Shown piece after piece: positions 51,758 to 61,281 of a stretch of DNA of 64,000 nt. The DNA lies in contig JBGSTZ010000156.1 of the NCBI GenBank assembly GCA_041736255.1, positions 124,001 to 188,000 of the forward strand, written 5' to 3'. This stretch comes from AVCC01 sp041736255 (GTDB lineage Bacteria; Pseudomonadota; Gammaproteobacteria; Burkholderiales; Burkholderiaceae_D). The position numbers were made by a program, and so were the translations under genes. Below the pieces are notes generated by a model. It searched no databases, was not told the origin of the DNA, and saw nothing but the letters and a program-made list of their open reading frames with translations. The number at the start of each line of letters is the position of its first letter. Positions within the stretch are counted from its first letter, which is position 1.

Positions 51758-52990
51758 ATGCAGCAGAACGAACCCCTTCGTCTGCATGTGCCGGAGCCCA
51801 CCGGGCGCCCGGGTCATGCGACTGATTTTTCTTATTTGCGCCTGTCGCCTGCTGGCGAGGTGCGCAAACCTCCGGTTGACGCATCCCCAATTGACACTCT
51901 TGATCTTGTCCACTCGCTGGTGCGGGTGATCGACGACGAAGGTCGCGCCGTCGGGCCGTGGGTGCCGGAAATCGCACTGGAAACAGTGCGTGCCGGGCTG
52001 CGCGCCATGATGAAAACGCGCATCTTCGATGCCCGCATGCTGATTGCCCAGCGCCAGAAAAAAATGTCTTTTTACATTCAGAGCCTGGGCGAAGAAGCGA
52101 TCGGGACCGCACAAGCGTTGGCGCTCAACCTCGACGACATGTGTTTTACTACCTATCGTCAGCAAAGCATCCTGATAGCGCGCGACGTATCTCTGGTGGA
52201 CATGATGTGCCAGCTGATGTCAAACGAGCGCGATCCGCTCAAAGGCCGGCAGTTGCCGGTGCTGTATTCGGTGCGCGAGGCCGGCTTTTTTTCGATTTCC
52301 GGCAATCTGGCGACCCAGTACATTCAGGCAGTGGGCTGGGGCATGGCCTCGGCCATCAAAGGCGACACCAGGATTGCGTCGGCCTGGATTGGCGATGGCG
52401 CTACCGCCGAAGCCGATTTTGATACGGCGCTGACTTTTGCCCATGTGTATCGGGCTCCGGTCATTCTCAACGTGGTCAACAACCAGTGGGCGATCTCGAC
52501 ATTCCAGGCTATCGCAGGTGGCGAAAACACCACTTTCGCGGCGCGCGGCGTAGGTTGCGGCATCGCCTCGCTGCGCGTGGACGGCAACGACTTCCTCGCG
52601 GTTTACGCGGCGTCAAAGTGGGCTGCCGAACGGGCCAGAAGCAACCTGGGGCCGACGTTGATCGAATGGGTCACCTATCGCGCCGGCCCGCACTCAACCT
52701 CGGACGATCCGTCCAAATACCGTCCCGCAGACGACTGGGAACACTTTCCGCTCGGCGACCCGATTGCGCGACTCAAACAGTATTTAATCGGTATCGGCGC
52801 CTGGTCCGAACAGGAGCACGCAGAAACCCAGAAGGCGCTGGAATCGCAGGTGATTGCCGCGCAAAAAGAAGCCGAGCAATACGGCTCGATGGCGAGCGGC
52901 CATGTTTTCAGCCCGGCCGAGATGTTTGACGATATCTATAAAGAGATGCCGGAACATTTGCGGGTACAACGCCAACAGCTGGGAATTTGA
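51758..52990 (+). CDS. bkdA1: 2-oxoisovalerate dehydrogenase E1 subunit alpha
   Basis: Thiamine-diphosphate-binding alpha subunit of the branched-chain keto-acid dehydrogenase. The 410-residue protein has the ThDP motif GDGATAEADFDTAL ... NNQWAIST, the YRQQSILIARD segment and the phosphorylation-loop analogue YRAGPHSTSDDPSKYR. An unusually long N-terminus (about 65 residues before the E1 core) is typical of the Pseudomonas-type BkdA1. A strong AAGGAG precedes the ATG. It overlaps the next frame through its TGA and opens the four-gene complex operon. Confidence 0.95.
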   Translation: MQQNEPLRLHVPEPTGRPGHATDFSYLRLSPAGEVRKPPVDASPIDTLDLVHSLVRVIDDEGRAVGPWVPEIALETVRAGLRAMMKTRIFDARMLIAQRQKKMSFYIQSLGEEAIGTAQALALNLDDMCFTTYRQQSILIARDVSLVDMMCQLMSNERDPLKGRQLPVLYSVREAGFFSISGNLATQYIQAVGWGMASAIKGDTRIASAWIGDGATAEADFDTALTFAHVYRAPVILNVVNNQWAISTFQAIAGGENTTFAARGVGCGIASLRVDGNDFLAVYAASKWAAERARSNLGPTLIEWVTYRAGPHSTSDDPSKYRPADDWEHFPLGDPIARLKQYLIGIGAWSEQEHAETQKALESQVIAAQKEAEQYGSMASGHVFSPAEMFDDIYKEMPEHLRVQRQQLGI

Positions 52991-52992
52991 TC

Positions 52993-54036
52993 ATGAGCGC
53001 AGATAAAAATACAGACCAAAAAACCACGCCGATGACCATGATCCAAGCCCTGCGCTCGGCCATGGATGTGATGCTCGAACGCGATAACAACGTGGTCGTG
53101 TTCGGCCAGGATGTGGGCTATTTCGGCGGCGTATTTCGCTGCACCGAGGGTTTGCAGAAAAAATACGGCACGTCGCGGGTATTCGATACCCCGATCTCCG
53201 AAGGCGGGATCGTCGGCGTGGCAGTCGGTATGGGTGCGTATGGCTTGCGGCCAGTAATCGAAATCCAGTTTGCCGATTACATCTATCCCGCCTACGACCA
53301 GATTGTTTCCGAAGCGGCAAGGCTGCGATTTCGCTCGGCCGGGGACTTCACCGCACCGATTACGATTCGAACTCCTTGCGGCGGCGGCATTTATGGCGGA
53401 CAAACCCACAGCCAAAGCCCGGAAGCGATGTTTGCACATGTCTGCGGACTGCGCACCGTGATGCCATCCAATCCATTTGACGCCAAAGGCTTGCTGATCG
53501 CCTCGATCGAAAACGACGATCCGGTCATCTTTCTCGAACCCAAGCGCTTGTACAACGGACCGTTTAACGGCCATCACGATCAGCCGGTGGTGCCGTGGTC
53601 TAAGCATCCGCTGGGCGAAGTGCCCGAAGGCTATTACACAATACCGCTGGAATCGGCATCGGTATTTCGCACTGGCGCCGATCTGACTGTGATTACCTAC
53701 GGCACTATGGTTTTTGTATCGGAAGCGGCGGCGCAGGAGAGCGGAGTCGATGCTGAAATTATCGATTTGCGCAGCCTCTGGCCACTGGATCTGCCGACCA
53801 TTATTGCTTCGGTTAAGAAAACCGGCCGCTGCGTGATCGTGCATGAGGCGACACGCACCGGCGGATTTGGCGCCGAATTGACCGCACTGGTGCAGGAGCA
53901 CTGTTTCTATCATCTTGAAGCGCCGATCGAGCGCGTGACCGGCTGGGATACGCCTTACCCGCATGCGCAGGAGTGGGCTTACTTTCCCGGACCGGCGCGG
54001 ATAGCGGCAGCATTCAAACGCACGATGGAGGCATGA
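52993..54036 (+). CDS. bkdA2: 2-oxoisovalerate dehydrogenase E1 subunit beta
   Basis: A 347-residue beta subunit that pairs with BkdA1. Characteristic segments are VFGQDVGYFGGVFRCTEGLQ, FDTPISEGGIVGVAVGMG, ADYIYPAYDQIVSEAARLRFRS and the C-terminal GWDTPYPH. ATG at 52993 was chosen; an in-frame TTG at 52987 overlaps the E1-alpha stop and is less likely. A single base separates its stop from the E2 start. Confidence 0.95.
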   Translation: MSADKNTDQKTTPMTMIQALRSAMDVMLERDNNVVVFGQDVGYFGGVFRCTEGLQKKYGTSRVFDTPISEGGIVGVAVGMGAYGLRPVIEIQFADYIYPAYDQIVSEAARLRFRSAGDFTAPITIRTPCGGGIYGGQTHSQSPEAMFAHVCGLRTVMPSNPFDAKGLLIASIENDDPVIFLEPKRLYNGPFNGHHDQPVVPWSKHPLGEVPEGYYTIPLESASVFRTGADLTVITYGTMVFVSEAAAQESGVDAEIIDLRSLWPLDLPTIIASVKKTGRCVIVHEATRTGGFGAELTALVQEHCFYHLEAPIERVTGWDTPYPHAQEWAYFPGPARIAAAFKRTMEA

Positions 54037-54037
54037 C

Positions 54038-55372
54038 ATGGGCATTCATGTAATCAAGATGCCGGATATCGGCGAAGGTATTGCAGAAGTCGAATTAGTA
54101 GTGTGGCGCGTGCAACCCGGCGACGTCGTAGCCGAGGATCAAGTGCTGGCCGATGTGATGACCGACAAAGCCACCATCGAGATTCCGTCACCCGTAAGCG
54201 GCACCGTCATAGCTCTGGGCGGAAAAGCCGGACAGGTGATAGCGGTTGGCGCTGAACTGATACGGATTGAAGTCGAGGGCAAAGGCAACGCGGCGGCTTC
54301 TACTACAGCGCTAGCGGAGCCGAAAGCATCCTCGCCGGAGGCGTCTGTGCCAATCGAACCGATTGTAGCCGCAGCGGTTACCACGACGCCCTCGCCCAAT
54401 AAAAATCCTGTGCCAAGCAATATGAATACGAATACGGCGAATGCAGCTCCAGCATACGCTGCGGCCACAACGCGACAAGCTGGCGAAAAACCCATCGCAT
54501 CGCCTGCCCTGCGCCGGCGCGCCTGGGATCTGGGGATTGAACTGCAGTACGTGCAAGGCAGCGGTGCGGCGGGCCGGATCATGCAGCAAGACCTGGATTC
54601 CTACATCAAAAATATCGCTCGCGGCACAAATCCACAAGTAGCACCCAACAACGAAATGCGCTACCAAGAACGCAATGATGAAGAAGCGCTGCCAGTCATC
54701 GGACTGCGCCGCAAAATAGCGCAAAAAATGCAGGATGCCAAACGGCGCATTCCGCACTTTACCTATGTCGAAGAAGTCGATGTAACCGAACTCGAAGCCT
54801 TGCGCACCAAGCTGAATCATCAATGGGGCGCTGAACGCGGCCGGCTTACTTTGCTGCCGCTGCTGATGCGCGCAGTGGTGCTCGGGGTACGCGAATTTCC
54901 GCAAATCAATGCGCGTTTCGACGACGATGCCGGCATCGTCACACGCTTTAGCGGGGTCCACATCGGCATTGCCGCCCAAACCGCCGCCGGTCTTGTGGTG
55001 CCGGTGTTGCGACATGCGGAGGCGCGTGACGTCTGGTCGTGCGCAACGGAAATGGCACGACTGGCCGAAGCGGCGCGCAGCGGCAAAGCAACGCGCGAGG
55101 AACTCTCCGGTTCCACCATCACCATTACCAGCCTGGGCGCCTTGGGCGGCATCGTCTCGACGCCGGTGATCAACCATCCCGAGGTGGCGATTGTCGGCGT
55201 CAACAAGATAGTCGAGCGGCCGATGATGCGCGGCGGCCTCGTGGTAGCGCGAAAAATGATGAATTTGTCGTCATCGTTCGATCACCGCGTCGTCGATGGC
55301 ATGCACGCAGCCGAATTCATACAAGCGCTGCGCGGCTATCTGGAATGTCCGGCAACCCTGTTCCTGGAGTAA
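54038..55372 (+). CDS. bkdB: Branched-chain keto-acid dehydrogenase E2 (dihydrolipoyl transacylase)
   Basis: A 444-residue E2 with one lipoyl domain (lipoylated Lys44 in MTDKATIEIPSP), an Ala/Pro/Thr-rich linker (residues about 85-150), an E3-binding domain (ASPALRRRAWDLGIELQYVQG, GRIMQQDL) and the catalytic CoA-acyltransferase domain ending with DHRVVDGMHAAEF, holding the active-site His and Asp. A single lipoyl domain is the BkdB pattern rather than the multi-lipoyl AceF. Confidence 0.95.
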   Translation: MGIHVIKMPDIGEGIAEVELVVWRVQPGDVVAEDQVLADVMTDKATIEIPSPVSGTVIALGGKAGQVIAVGAELIRIEVEGKGNAAASTTALAEPKASSPEASVPIEPIVAAAVTTTPSPNKNPVPSNMNTNTANAAPAYAAATTRQAGEKPIASPALRRRAWDLGIELQYVQGSGAAGRIMQQDLDSYIKNIARGTNPQVAPNNEMRYQERNDEEALPVIGLRRKIAQKMQDAKRRIPHFTYVEEVDVTELEALRTKLNHQWGAERGRLTLLPLLMRAVVLGVREFPQINARFDDDAGIVTRFSGVHIGIAAQTAAGLVVPVLRHAEARDVWSCATEMARLAEAARSGKATREELSGSTITITSLGALGGIVSTPVINHPEVAIVGVNKIVERPMMRGGLVVARKMMNLSSSFDHRVVDGMHAAEFIQALRGYLECPATLFLE

Positions 55373-55375
55373 ACG

Positions 55376-56797
55376 TTGAATACACAATCAACCACATTGC
55401 TGGTAATCGGCGGTGGCCCTGGCGGCTATGTCGCCGCAATTCGTGCTGCACAACTCGGCATTGCTACTACCCTCATCGAGAGCGAGCAGCTTGGCGGAAC
55501 CTGCCTGAACATCGGCTGCATCCCGTCCAAGGCTTTGATTCACGCCGCCGACGAATTCGAAAAAGCGCGCCATTACGCGGCCGATTCTGCGCTTGGCATT
55601 CATGTACAGTCGCCGCGCATCGAACTGTCACAAACAGTGCGCTGGAAAGATGGCATCGTCACCAAGCTGACTTCAGGCGTAGCAGCGCTGCTCAAGAAAA
55701 ACAACGTGCAGGTGATCAAAGGCTGGGCGCGCATCATCGACGGCAAGACGGTAGAAGTACAGCAGGATGGCGCTGATGCGCCGGAAAAAGCGCCGCTACG
55801 GCCGCTGCGTATAGGTTGCGAGCACCTGTTGCTGGCAACCGGCTCGCAATCGGTTGCACTGCCCGACATGCCGTTCGGCGGCATCGTCATCAGTTCTACC
55901 GAAGCTTTGTCGCCATCCTCGCTGCCGAGGCGTCTGGTGGTGGTTGGCGCCGGATATATCGGACTGGAACTGGGTATCGCCTACCGCAAGCTGGGCGCCG
56001 AGGTAAGCGTGGTCGAAGCGCTCGACCACATACTGCCTGCCTATGACGAAGACCTGACCAAACCGGTAGCTGCTTCGCTGCAACGGCTGGGAGTGCAATT
56101 GCATCTGGGCTGTACGGTGCAGGGCTTGAACGCGAACGGCGATGCGGTGCGGATACGCAATGCGCAGGGCGAAGAGTCCGAACTGCCGGCCGATCAAGTG
56201 CTGGTGGCGGTCGGCCGTCGCCCTCGCACACAAGGCTGGGGCCTGGAAAGCCTGATGCTCGACATGGCAGGCCACGCAGTGAAAATCGACGACCAATGCC
56301 GCACCTCGATGCGCGACGTCTGGGCGATTGGCGACTTGGCCGGCGAGCCGATGCTGGCCCACCGCGCCATGGCGCAGGGCGAAATGGTGGCCGAGATCAT
56401 CGCTGGAAAACACCGTCATTTCTTGCCGGCAGCAATGCCGGCCGTGTGCTTCACCGATCCCGAAGTGGTGGTCGTCGGCCACACGCCACAAAGCGCCCTG
56501 CAAGCGGGTCTGGACTGCATCCATGCACAATTCCCGTTCGCCGCCAACGGCCGCGCCATGACCATCGAATCGACAGAAGGTTTTGTGCGCGTGGTGGCGC
56601 GCCGCGACAACCATCTGATCGTCGGCTGGCAGGCGGTGGGACGCAGCGTATCGGAACTGAGCGCGGCGTTTTGTCATTCGATTGAAATGGGTGTGCTGCT
56701 TGAAGACGTGGCTGGTATCATCCATGCCCATCCGACACTGGGTGAAGCGGTACAGGAAACGGCACTGCGCGCACTGGGACACGCACTGCACGTATAA
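55376..56797 (+). CDS. lpdV: Dihydrolipoyl dehydrogenase E3 of the keto-acid complex
   Basis: A 473-residue FAD disulfide oxidoreductase that re-oxidises the E2 lipoyl group. It shows the FAD-binding GGGPGGYVAA, the redox disulfide Cys43-Cys48 in GGTCLNIGCIPSK, the NAD-binding GAGYIGLELG and the C-terminal catalytic HAHPTLGE. The start is a TTG with GGAG 7 bases upstream; no ATG fits. The gene's stop codon lies inside a 13-bp tandem repeat and a terminator follows at 56877-56905. Confidence 0.95.
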   Translation: MNTQSTTLLVIGGGPGGYVAAIRAAQLGIATTLIESEQLGGTCLNIGCIPSKALIHAADEFEKARHYAADSALGIHVQSPRIELSQTVRWKDGIVTKLTSGVAALLKKNNVQVIKGWARIIDGKTVEVQQDGADAPEKAPLRPLRIGCEHLLLATGSQSVALPDMPFGGIVISSTEALSPSSLPRRLVVVGAGYIGLELGIAYRKLGAEVSVVEALDHILPAYDEDLTKPVAASLQRLGVQLHLGCTVQGLNANGDAVRIRNAQGEESELPADQVLVAVGRRPRTQGWGLESLMLDMAGHAVKIDDQCRTSMRDVWAIGDLAGEPMLAHRAMAQGEMVAEIIAGKHRHFLPAAMPAVCFTDPEVVVVGHTPQSALQAGLDCIHAQFPFAANGRAMTIESTEGFVRVVARRDNHLIVGWQAVGRSVSELSAAFCHSIEMGVLLEDVAGIIHAHPTLGEAVQETALRALGHALHV

Positions 56798-56828
56798 AGA
56801 ACAGGCATAAAGAACAGTTAGAACAGTT
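56794..56828 (+). repeat. 13-bp tandem repeat spanning the lpdV stop codon
   Basis: Units ATAAAGAACAGGC (56794-56806), ATAAAGAACAGTT (56807-56819) and a partial AGAACAGTT (56820-56828). The TAA stop of lpdV is at 56795-56797 inside the first unit. Confidence 0.85.
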
Positions 56829-56876
56829 AAAATTTCAAGCCGCTGAATAATCTAATTCCACGGCAAAAAATAAATC

Positions 56877-56905
56877 GGCCGCACCTGAAACCTGCAGCCT
56901 TTTTT
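56877..56905 (+). terminator. Rho-independent terminator of the keto-acid dehydrogenase operon
   Basis: Stem GGCCGCA / TGCAGCC (7 bp with one C-A mismatch), 9-base loop, followed by six T residues. It separates the bkd operon from livK. Confidence 0.55.
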
Positions 56906-56910
56906 ATAAA

Positions 56911-56931
56911 TTCCTATAGAGATAATAGGAA
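56911..56931. promoter_or_regulatory. Dyad in the livK leader
   Basis: TTCCTAT-AGAGATA-ATAGGAA, a perfect 7-bp inverted repeat with a 7-base centre, lies between the upstream terminator and the livK start. It could be an operator; no protein can be assigned. Confidence 0.4.
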
Positions 56932-56997
56932 ATCCGGACGTTGTCATGCTGTATCGACACCTACCGCAACCATAACAAAATGCATCGGAGAGTTTTC

Positions 56998-58113
56998 ATG
57001 AAATCGTTGAATCGCCTTACACAAATTGCCTTAGCCGTCAGTGCTGCCGTCTCGTTTGCAGGCGTCGCCCACGCGGAAACCGTAAAAATCGCTATCGCCG
57101 GCCCGATGACCGGCGCCGTGACGCAGTATGGCGAGATGGTTAAGGCCGGCGCACTAACTGCCATCGAGCAGATCAACGCTGCCGGCGGCAGCAATAAATT
57201 CGAAGCGGTGATCATGGATGACAGCTGCGAGCCGAAGCAGGCAGTCGCGGTCGCCAACAAAATCGTCAGCGACGGCATCAAATTCGTGATCGGCCACGTC
57301 TGCTCGGGCTCGACCATTCCAGCTTCCGATATTTACGAAAATGAAGGCATAGTCATGATCACGCCTTCGGCTACCGCGCCGCAACTGACTGACAACAAGC
57401 CGCATAAATACATTTTCCGCACCATCGGCCGCGATGACCAGCAAGGTCCTGCCGCCGCCAAATATGTAATTGAAAAGCTCAAGCCAAAAAAAGTAGCGAT
57501 TCTGCATGACAAGCAATCTTATGGACAAGGCGTTGCCTCTTCAGTCAAAGAAAGCCTGGAAGCAGCAAAGATTCCAGTCGTGCTGTTTGAAGGCATCAAC
57601 GCCGGTGAAAGCGATTATTCCGCAGTCATTACCAAGATGAAATCGCAACGCGTGGATTTCGTCTATTTCGGCGGTTATCACCCGGAAATGGGCATGTTGT
57701 TGCGCCAGGCGCGCGAGCAAGGCGTGAAAGCAGTATTCATGGGCCCTGAAGGTGTCGGCAATAAGGACATTACGGCAATCGCCGGCCCGGCCTCCGAAGG
57801 CATGCTGGTGACGTTGCCGGCCGACTTCGCTGCCGATCCTGCAAATGCTGCACTGGTCAAAGCGTTCAAGGACAAAAATCGTGACGCAACCGGGCCATTC
57901 CAGTTGTCTGCCTACGCCGCCGTGAAAGTTATTTCCGACGCCATGACCGGCGCCAAGAGCACCGACCCAACCAAGGTAGCCGCCTACATTCACAAAAATT
58001 CTTTCACAACACCGATCGGCACCGTGTCATATACCGCCAAAGGCGATTTGAAGTCTTTCAAGTTTGTGGTGTACACCTGGCACAAAGACGCTACCAAGAC
58101 CGAAGCTAAATAA
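56998..58113 (+). CDS. livK: Branched-chain amino-acid ABC transporter substrate-binding protein
   Basis: Periplasmic binding protein of the Leu/Ile/Val family, 371 residues. It has a signal peptide ending AHA|ETVKIAIAGPMTG and family segments DDSCEPKQAVAVANKIV, GHVCSGST, ITPSATAPQLT and YVYFGGYHPEMGML-type (here VYFGGYHPEMG). ATG at 56998 was chosen because GGAGAG lies 7 bases upstream. First gene of a livKHMGF importer; a hairpin separates it from livH. Confidence 0.93.
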   Translation: MKSLNRLTQIALAVSAAVSFAGVAHAETVKIAIAGPMTGAVTQYGEMVKAGALTAIEQINAAGGSNKFEAVIMDDSCEPKQAVAVANKIVSDGIKFVIGHVCSGSTIPASDIYENEGIVMITPSATAPQLTDNKPHKYIFRTIGRDDQQGPAAAKYVIEKLKPKKVAILHDKQSYGQGVASSVKESLEAAKIPVVLFEGINAGESDYSAVITKMKSQRVDFVYFGGYHPEMGMLLRQAREQGVKAVFMGPEGVGNKDITAIAGPASEGMLVTLPADFAADPANAALVKAFKDKNRDATGPFQLSAYAAVKVISDAMTGAKSTDPTKVAAYIHKNSFTTPIGTVSYTAKGDLKSFKFVVYTWHKDATKTEAK

Positions 58114-58135
58114 TTAGAAGCGAATCGGTAGCGGC

Positions 58136-58168
58136 ACGGTACCTGCATTTGCAGCAGCAGGTATCCGT
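58136..58168 (+). other. Intercistronic hairpin between livK and livH
   Basis: ACGGTACCTGC pairs with GCAGGTATCCGT over 11 bp with one bulged T, loop of 10 bases, 23 bases after the livK stop. A perfect TATAAT (58232-58237) without a clear -35 lies downstream, close to the livH start. Confidence 0.55.
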
Positions 58169-58260
58169 GTAAATTTGATTTCAACCGCGCATCTGCCCGC
58201 CATCGCAATAAGGATGGGAGTAGGTGCCCTCTATAATTTTTTTCCCATGCGTACATATCC

Positions 58261-59187
58261 ATGAATGAGCTGCTTCCGCAATTTACCCAGCAACTTATCA
58301 ACGGCCTGAGTCTGGGCGCGATCTATGCGTTGATCGCCATCGGCTACACCATGGTCTACGGCATCATCGGCATGATCAATTTCGCGCATGGTGAAATTTA
58401 CATGATCGGGGCGTATGTCGGCCTGGTCACACTGACTGCCATCGGCGTGCAAGCCGGCTATCCGTTGCCGCTGATACTGGTCGCGGCGCTACTGGTATCG
58501 ATACTGGTGACGGGCTTATACGGCTGGACGGTGGAACGGGTCGCCTACCGTCCACTACGCGGCGGGCCGCGTTTGGTGCCGCTGATTTCTGCCATTGGTA
58601 TGTCGATCTTCCTGCAAAACTATGTGCAACTGGGCCAAGGTTCGCGCGACATGTCGGTGCCGATGCTGATGTCCGGCGCCATCGAGTTTCAAATGGGCAG
58701 TTACTTCATCGTCACCATTCCCTATTCACGCATACTCATCGTTGGCGTCACGCTGCTGTTGATGGTGGCGCTGACGTTGTTTATCGGACGTTCGCGCATG
58801 GGGCGCGCCTGTCGTGCCTGCGCCGAAGACATGGGCATGGCCAACCTGCTCGGCATCGACACCAACCGCGTGATCTCGTTTACTTTCGTGCTAGGCGCCA
58901 TGCTGGCGGCGGTGGGCGGTGTGCTGATCGCTTTATCGGTAGGCAAACTCAATCCCTACATCGGCTTCATTGTCGGCATCAAGGCGTTCACCGCGGCAGT
59001 GCTGGGCGGCATCGGGAGCATTCCAGGCGCGATGCTGGGCGGCGTACTGCTGGGCGTGGCGGAAACTTTCGCCGCAGGCTACCTGCCTTCCGAATACAAA
59101 GACGTGGTGTCGTTCGGCCTGCTGGTGCTGATTCTGCTATTCCGTCCGACGGGCCTGCTGGGCAAGCCGGATGTGGAAAAAGTGTGA
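58261..59187 (+). CDS. livH: Branched-chain amino-acid ABC transporter permease LivH
   Basis: A 308-residue permease with about eight membrane segments. The LivH signature is visible as GLSLGAIYALIAIGYTMVYGIIGMINFAHG near the N-terminus and the FTAAVLGGIGSIPGAMLGGVLLGVAE coupling region. No ribosome-binding site is evident before the ATG at 58261. It shares the operon with livM, livG and livF. Confidence 0.95.
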   Translation: MNELLPQFTQQLINGLSLGAIYALIAIGYTMVYGIIGMINFAHGEIYMIGAYVGLVTLTAIGVQAGYPLPLILVAALLVSILVTGLYGWTVERVAYRPLRGGPRLVPLISAIGMSIFLQNYVQLGQGSRDMSVPMLMSGAIEFQMGSYFIVTIPYSRILIVGVTLLLMVALTLFIGRSRMGRACRACAEDMGMANLLGIDTNRVISFTFVLGAMLAAVGGVLIALSVGKLNPYIGFIVGIKAFTAAVLGGIGSIPGAMLGGVLLGVAETFAAGYLPSEYKDVVSFGLLVLILLFRPTGLLGKPDVEKV

Positions 59188-59272
59188 AGCAATGCGCGCC
59201 AACAAGCGATCGCAAGCCAGCCAGCCTGGCCCGGGTCACAAACACAAGACATTAGAATAGAACGGACGCCCG

Positions 59273-60511
59273 ATGGGACCTACATTCAAGAACGCCGTGG
59301 CGGCGGCAGTAGTAACCGCCATTCTGACAATCCCGATCCTGGGACTGCGATTGCAGTTTGAAGGCTATAAGGTCGTGTTGCATCCAAACTGGACTCCGGT
59401 GCTGATTGCGGTGGCGCTGGTATTTTTGTTTCAACTGGCCAAACCGTGGCTGGCGCGCGCCACCACCGACATGCGCGCCAACGTGCGCCTGCCCGCGTTG
59501 CCCAAAATACAGCCGGGGCAACAACGCGCCATCGTGCTGTTGATGTTGGCAATTGGATTGCTGTGGCCTTTCATAGGTTCGCGCAGTGCGGTTGACGTGG
59601 CCACGCTGGTACTGGTTTACATCATGCTCGGTCTGGGTTTGAATATCGTGGTCGGCTTTGCCGGCCTGCTCGATCTGGGTTATGTCGCGTTCTATGCGGT
59701 GGGCGCTTACGCCTATGCGTTGCTGAACCAGTATTTCGGCCTGACGTTCTGGCAATGCCTGCCGCTGTCAGCCGGACTGGCGGCATTGTTCGGCTTTCTG
59801 CTGGGGTTTCCGGTGTTGCGCTTGCGCGGCGACTATCTGGCGATCGTCACGCTCGGCTTCGGCGAAATCATTCGCTTACTGCTCAACAACCTGACCAGCC
59901 TGACTGGCGGCCCAGATGGCGTGTCCGGCATTCCCAAACCGACCGTGTTCGGGATCCAGATGGCGCGCAACCCCAGCGTCGAGGGCGGCACCACCTTCCA
60001 CCAGATGCTCGGCATTCCCTATGAGAGCGGGCACATGGTGATCTTTTTGTATTTCATCGCGTTGATGTTGGTGCTATTTACCTACTTCGTGACCACGCGC
60101 CTGATCCGCATGCCGATGGGCCGCGCATGGGAAGCATTGCGGGAAGATGAAATCGCCTGCCGCTCGCTCGGCATCAATCCGACCCGCGTCAAGCTGTCGG
60201 CGTTCACGCTGGGTGCCGCTTTCGCCGGGTTGGCCGGCAGCTTTTTTGCTGCGCGGCAGGGCCTGGTCACGCCGGAATCGTTCACCTTCATCGAGTCGGC
60301 TTTGATCTTAGCCATCGTGGTGCTGGGCGGCATGGGTTCGCAACTGGGCGTGATCCTGGCTGCGATTTTGCTGACCGTATTGCCGGAACTGGCGCGTGGT
60401 TTTGCTGAATACCGGATGCTGCTTTTCGGCTTGGTAATGGTCTTGATGATGATCTGGAGGCCGCAAGGTTTGCTGCCCGCCACGCGGCCGCATGTGGAGT
60501 TGCCACTATGA
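59273..60511 (+). CDS. livM: Branched-chain amino-acid ABC transporter permease LivM
   Basis: The second permease, 412 residues, longer than LivH because of an N-terminal extension of about 100 residues with two extra membrane segments, as in E. coli LivM. Core segments are YIMLGLGLNIVVGFAGLLDLGYVAFYAVGAYAYAL and LRGDYLAIVTLGFGEIIRLLLNN, and the coupling helix region REDEIACRSLGINPTRVKLSAF. It overlaps livG by 4 bases. Confidence 0.95.
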   Translation: MGPTFKNAVAAAVVTAILTIPILGLRLQFEGYKVVLHPNWTPVLIAVALVFLFQLAKPWLARATTDMRANVRLPALPKIQPGQQRAIVLLMLAIGLLWPFIGSRSAVDVATLVLVYIMLGLGLNIVVGFAGLLDLGYVAFYAVGAYAYALLNQYFGLTFWQCLPLSAGLAALFGFLLGFPVLRLRGDYLAIVTLGFGEIIRLLLNNLTSLTGGPDGVSGIPKPTVFGIQMARNPSVEGGTTFHQMLGIPYESGHMVIFLYFIALMLVLFTYFVTTRLIRMPMGRAWEALREDEIACRSLGINPTRVKLSAFTLGAAFAGLAGSFFAARQGLVTPESFTFIESALILAIVVLGGMGSQLGVILAAILLTVLPELARGFAEYRMLLFGLVMVLMMIWRPQGLLPATRPHVELPL

Positions 60512-61281
60512 GCACCAGCGCCACATTATTGAAAATTTCCGATTTGTCGATGCGTTTCGGCGGCTTGCTGGCAGTCGATGCCGTCAATTTTTCGGTGATG
60601 AAAAAAGAAATTTTTGCCATCATCGGCCCCAATGGCGCCGGCAAAACCACTGTATTCAATTGCATCAGCGGATTTTACCGGCCAACTACCGGCGCGATCG
60701 TGGTTGACAAAACCGCCATTGACGGCATGCCGAGCCACATGGTGGCGCGCCACGGATTGGTGCGCACGTTCCAGAACATCCGCTTGTTCAAATCCATGAC
60801 CGTGCTGGAAAACTTGCTGGTGGCGCAGCATACCCAGCTCCGTACAGGACTCTTGCCTGGCCTGTTCAAACTACCCGGTTTTCGCCGCTCCGAGCGCGAA
60901 GCGCTGGAACGCGCCGCCTACTGGCTCGACCAACTGAACTTGCGGGGGCTGGCCAACCGCCCGGCGGGCACGCTGTCCTATGGACTGCAGCGTCGGGTCG
61001 AAATCGCCCGCTGCATGATTACCAAACCGCGATTATTGCTGCTGGACGAACCGGCAGCAGGCTTGAATCCGCAGGAAAAGCAGGAATTGCAGCAATTGAT
61101 CGACCGCTTGCGGCGCGAACATGAGGTCGCCGTACTGCTGATCGAACACGACATGAGCCTGATCATGGGCATTTCCGACCGCATTTTGGTGATGGAGCAA
61201 GGCAAACCGATTGTGACCGGAACGCCGGTCGAAGTACGCAACGATGCGCGCGTGATCAAAGCTTATCTGGGAGAAGAATGA
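60508..61281 (+). CDS. livG: Branched-chain amino-acid ABC transporter ATPase LivG
   Basis: A 257-residue ATPase with Walker A GPNGAGKTT, the LivG-type signature LSYGLQRRVEIAR (LSYG instead of LSGG is usual for this subfamily), Walker B LLLLDEPAAGLNP and H-loop LLIEHDMSLIMG. It overlaps livM and livF by 4 bases each. Confidence 0.96.
   Translation: MSTSATLLKISDLSMRFGGLLAVDAVNFSVMKKEIFAIIGPNGAGKTTVFNCISGFYRPTTGAIVVDKTAIDGMPSHMVARHGLVRTFQNIRLFKSMTVLENLLVAQHTQLRTGLLPGLFKLPGFRRSEREALERAAYWLDQLNLRGLANRPAGTLSYGLQRRVEIARCMITKPRLLLLDEPAAGLNPQEKQELQQLIDRLRREHEVAVLLIEHDMSLIMGISDRILVMEQGKPIVTGTPVEVRNDARVIKAYLGEE

Noticed and set aside
52936..54045. 369-codon open frame on the minus strand opposite bkdA2
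   Set aside because: It is the antisense shadow of a clearly coding E1-beta gene; its composition is rich in His, Arg, Gln and Cys with no domain pattern.
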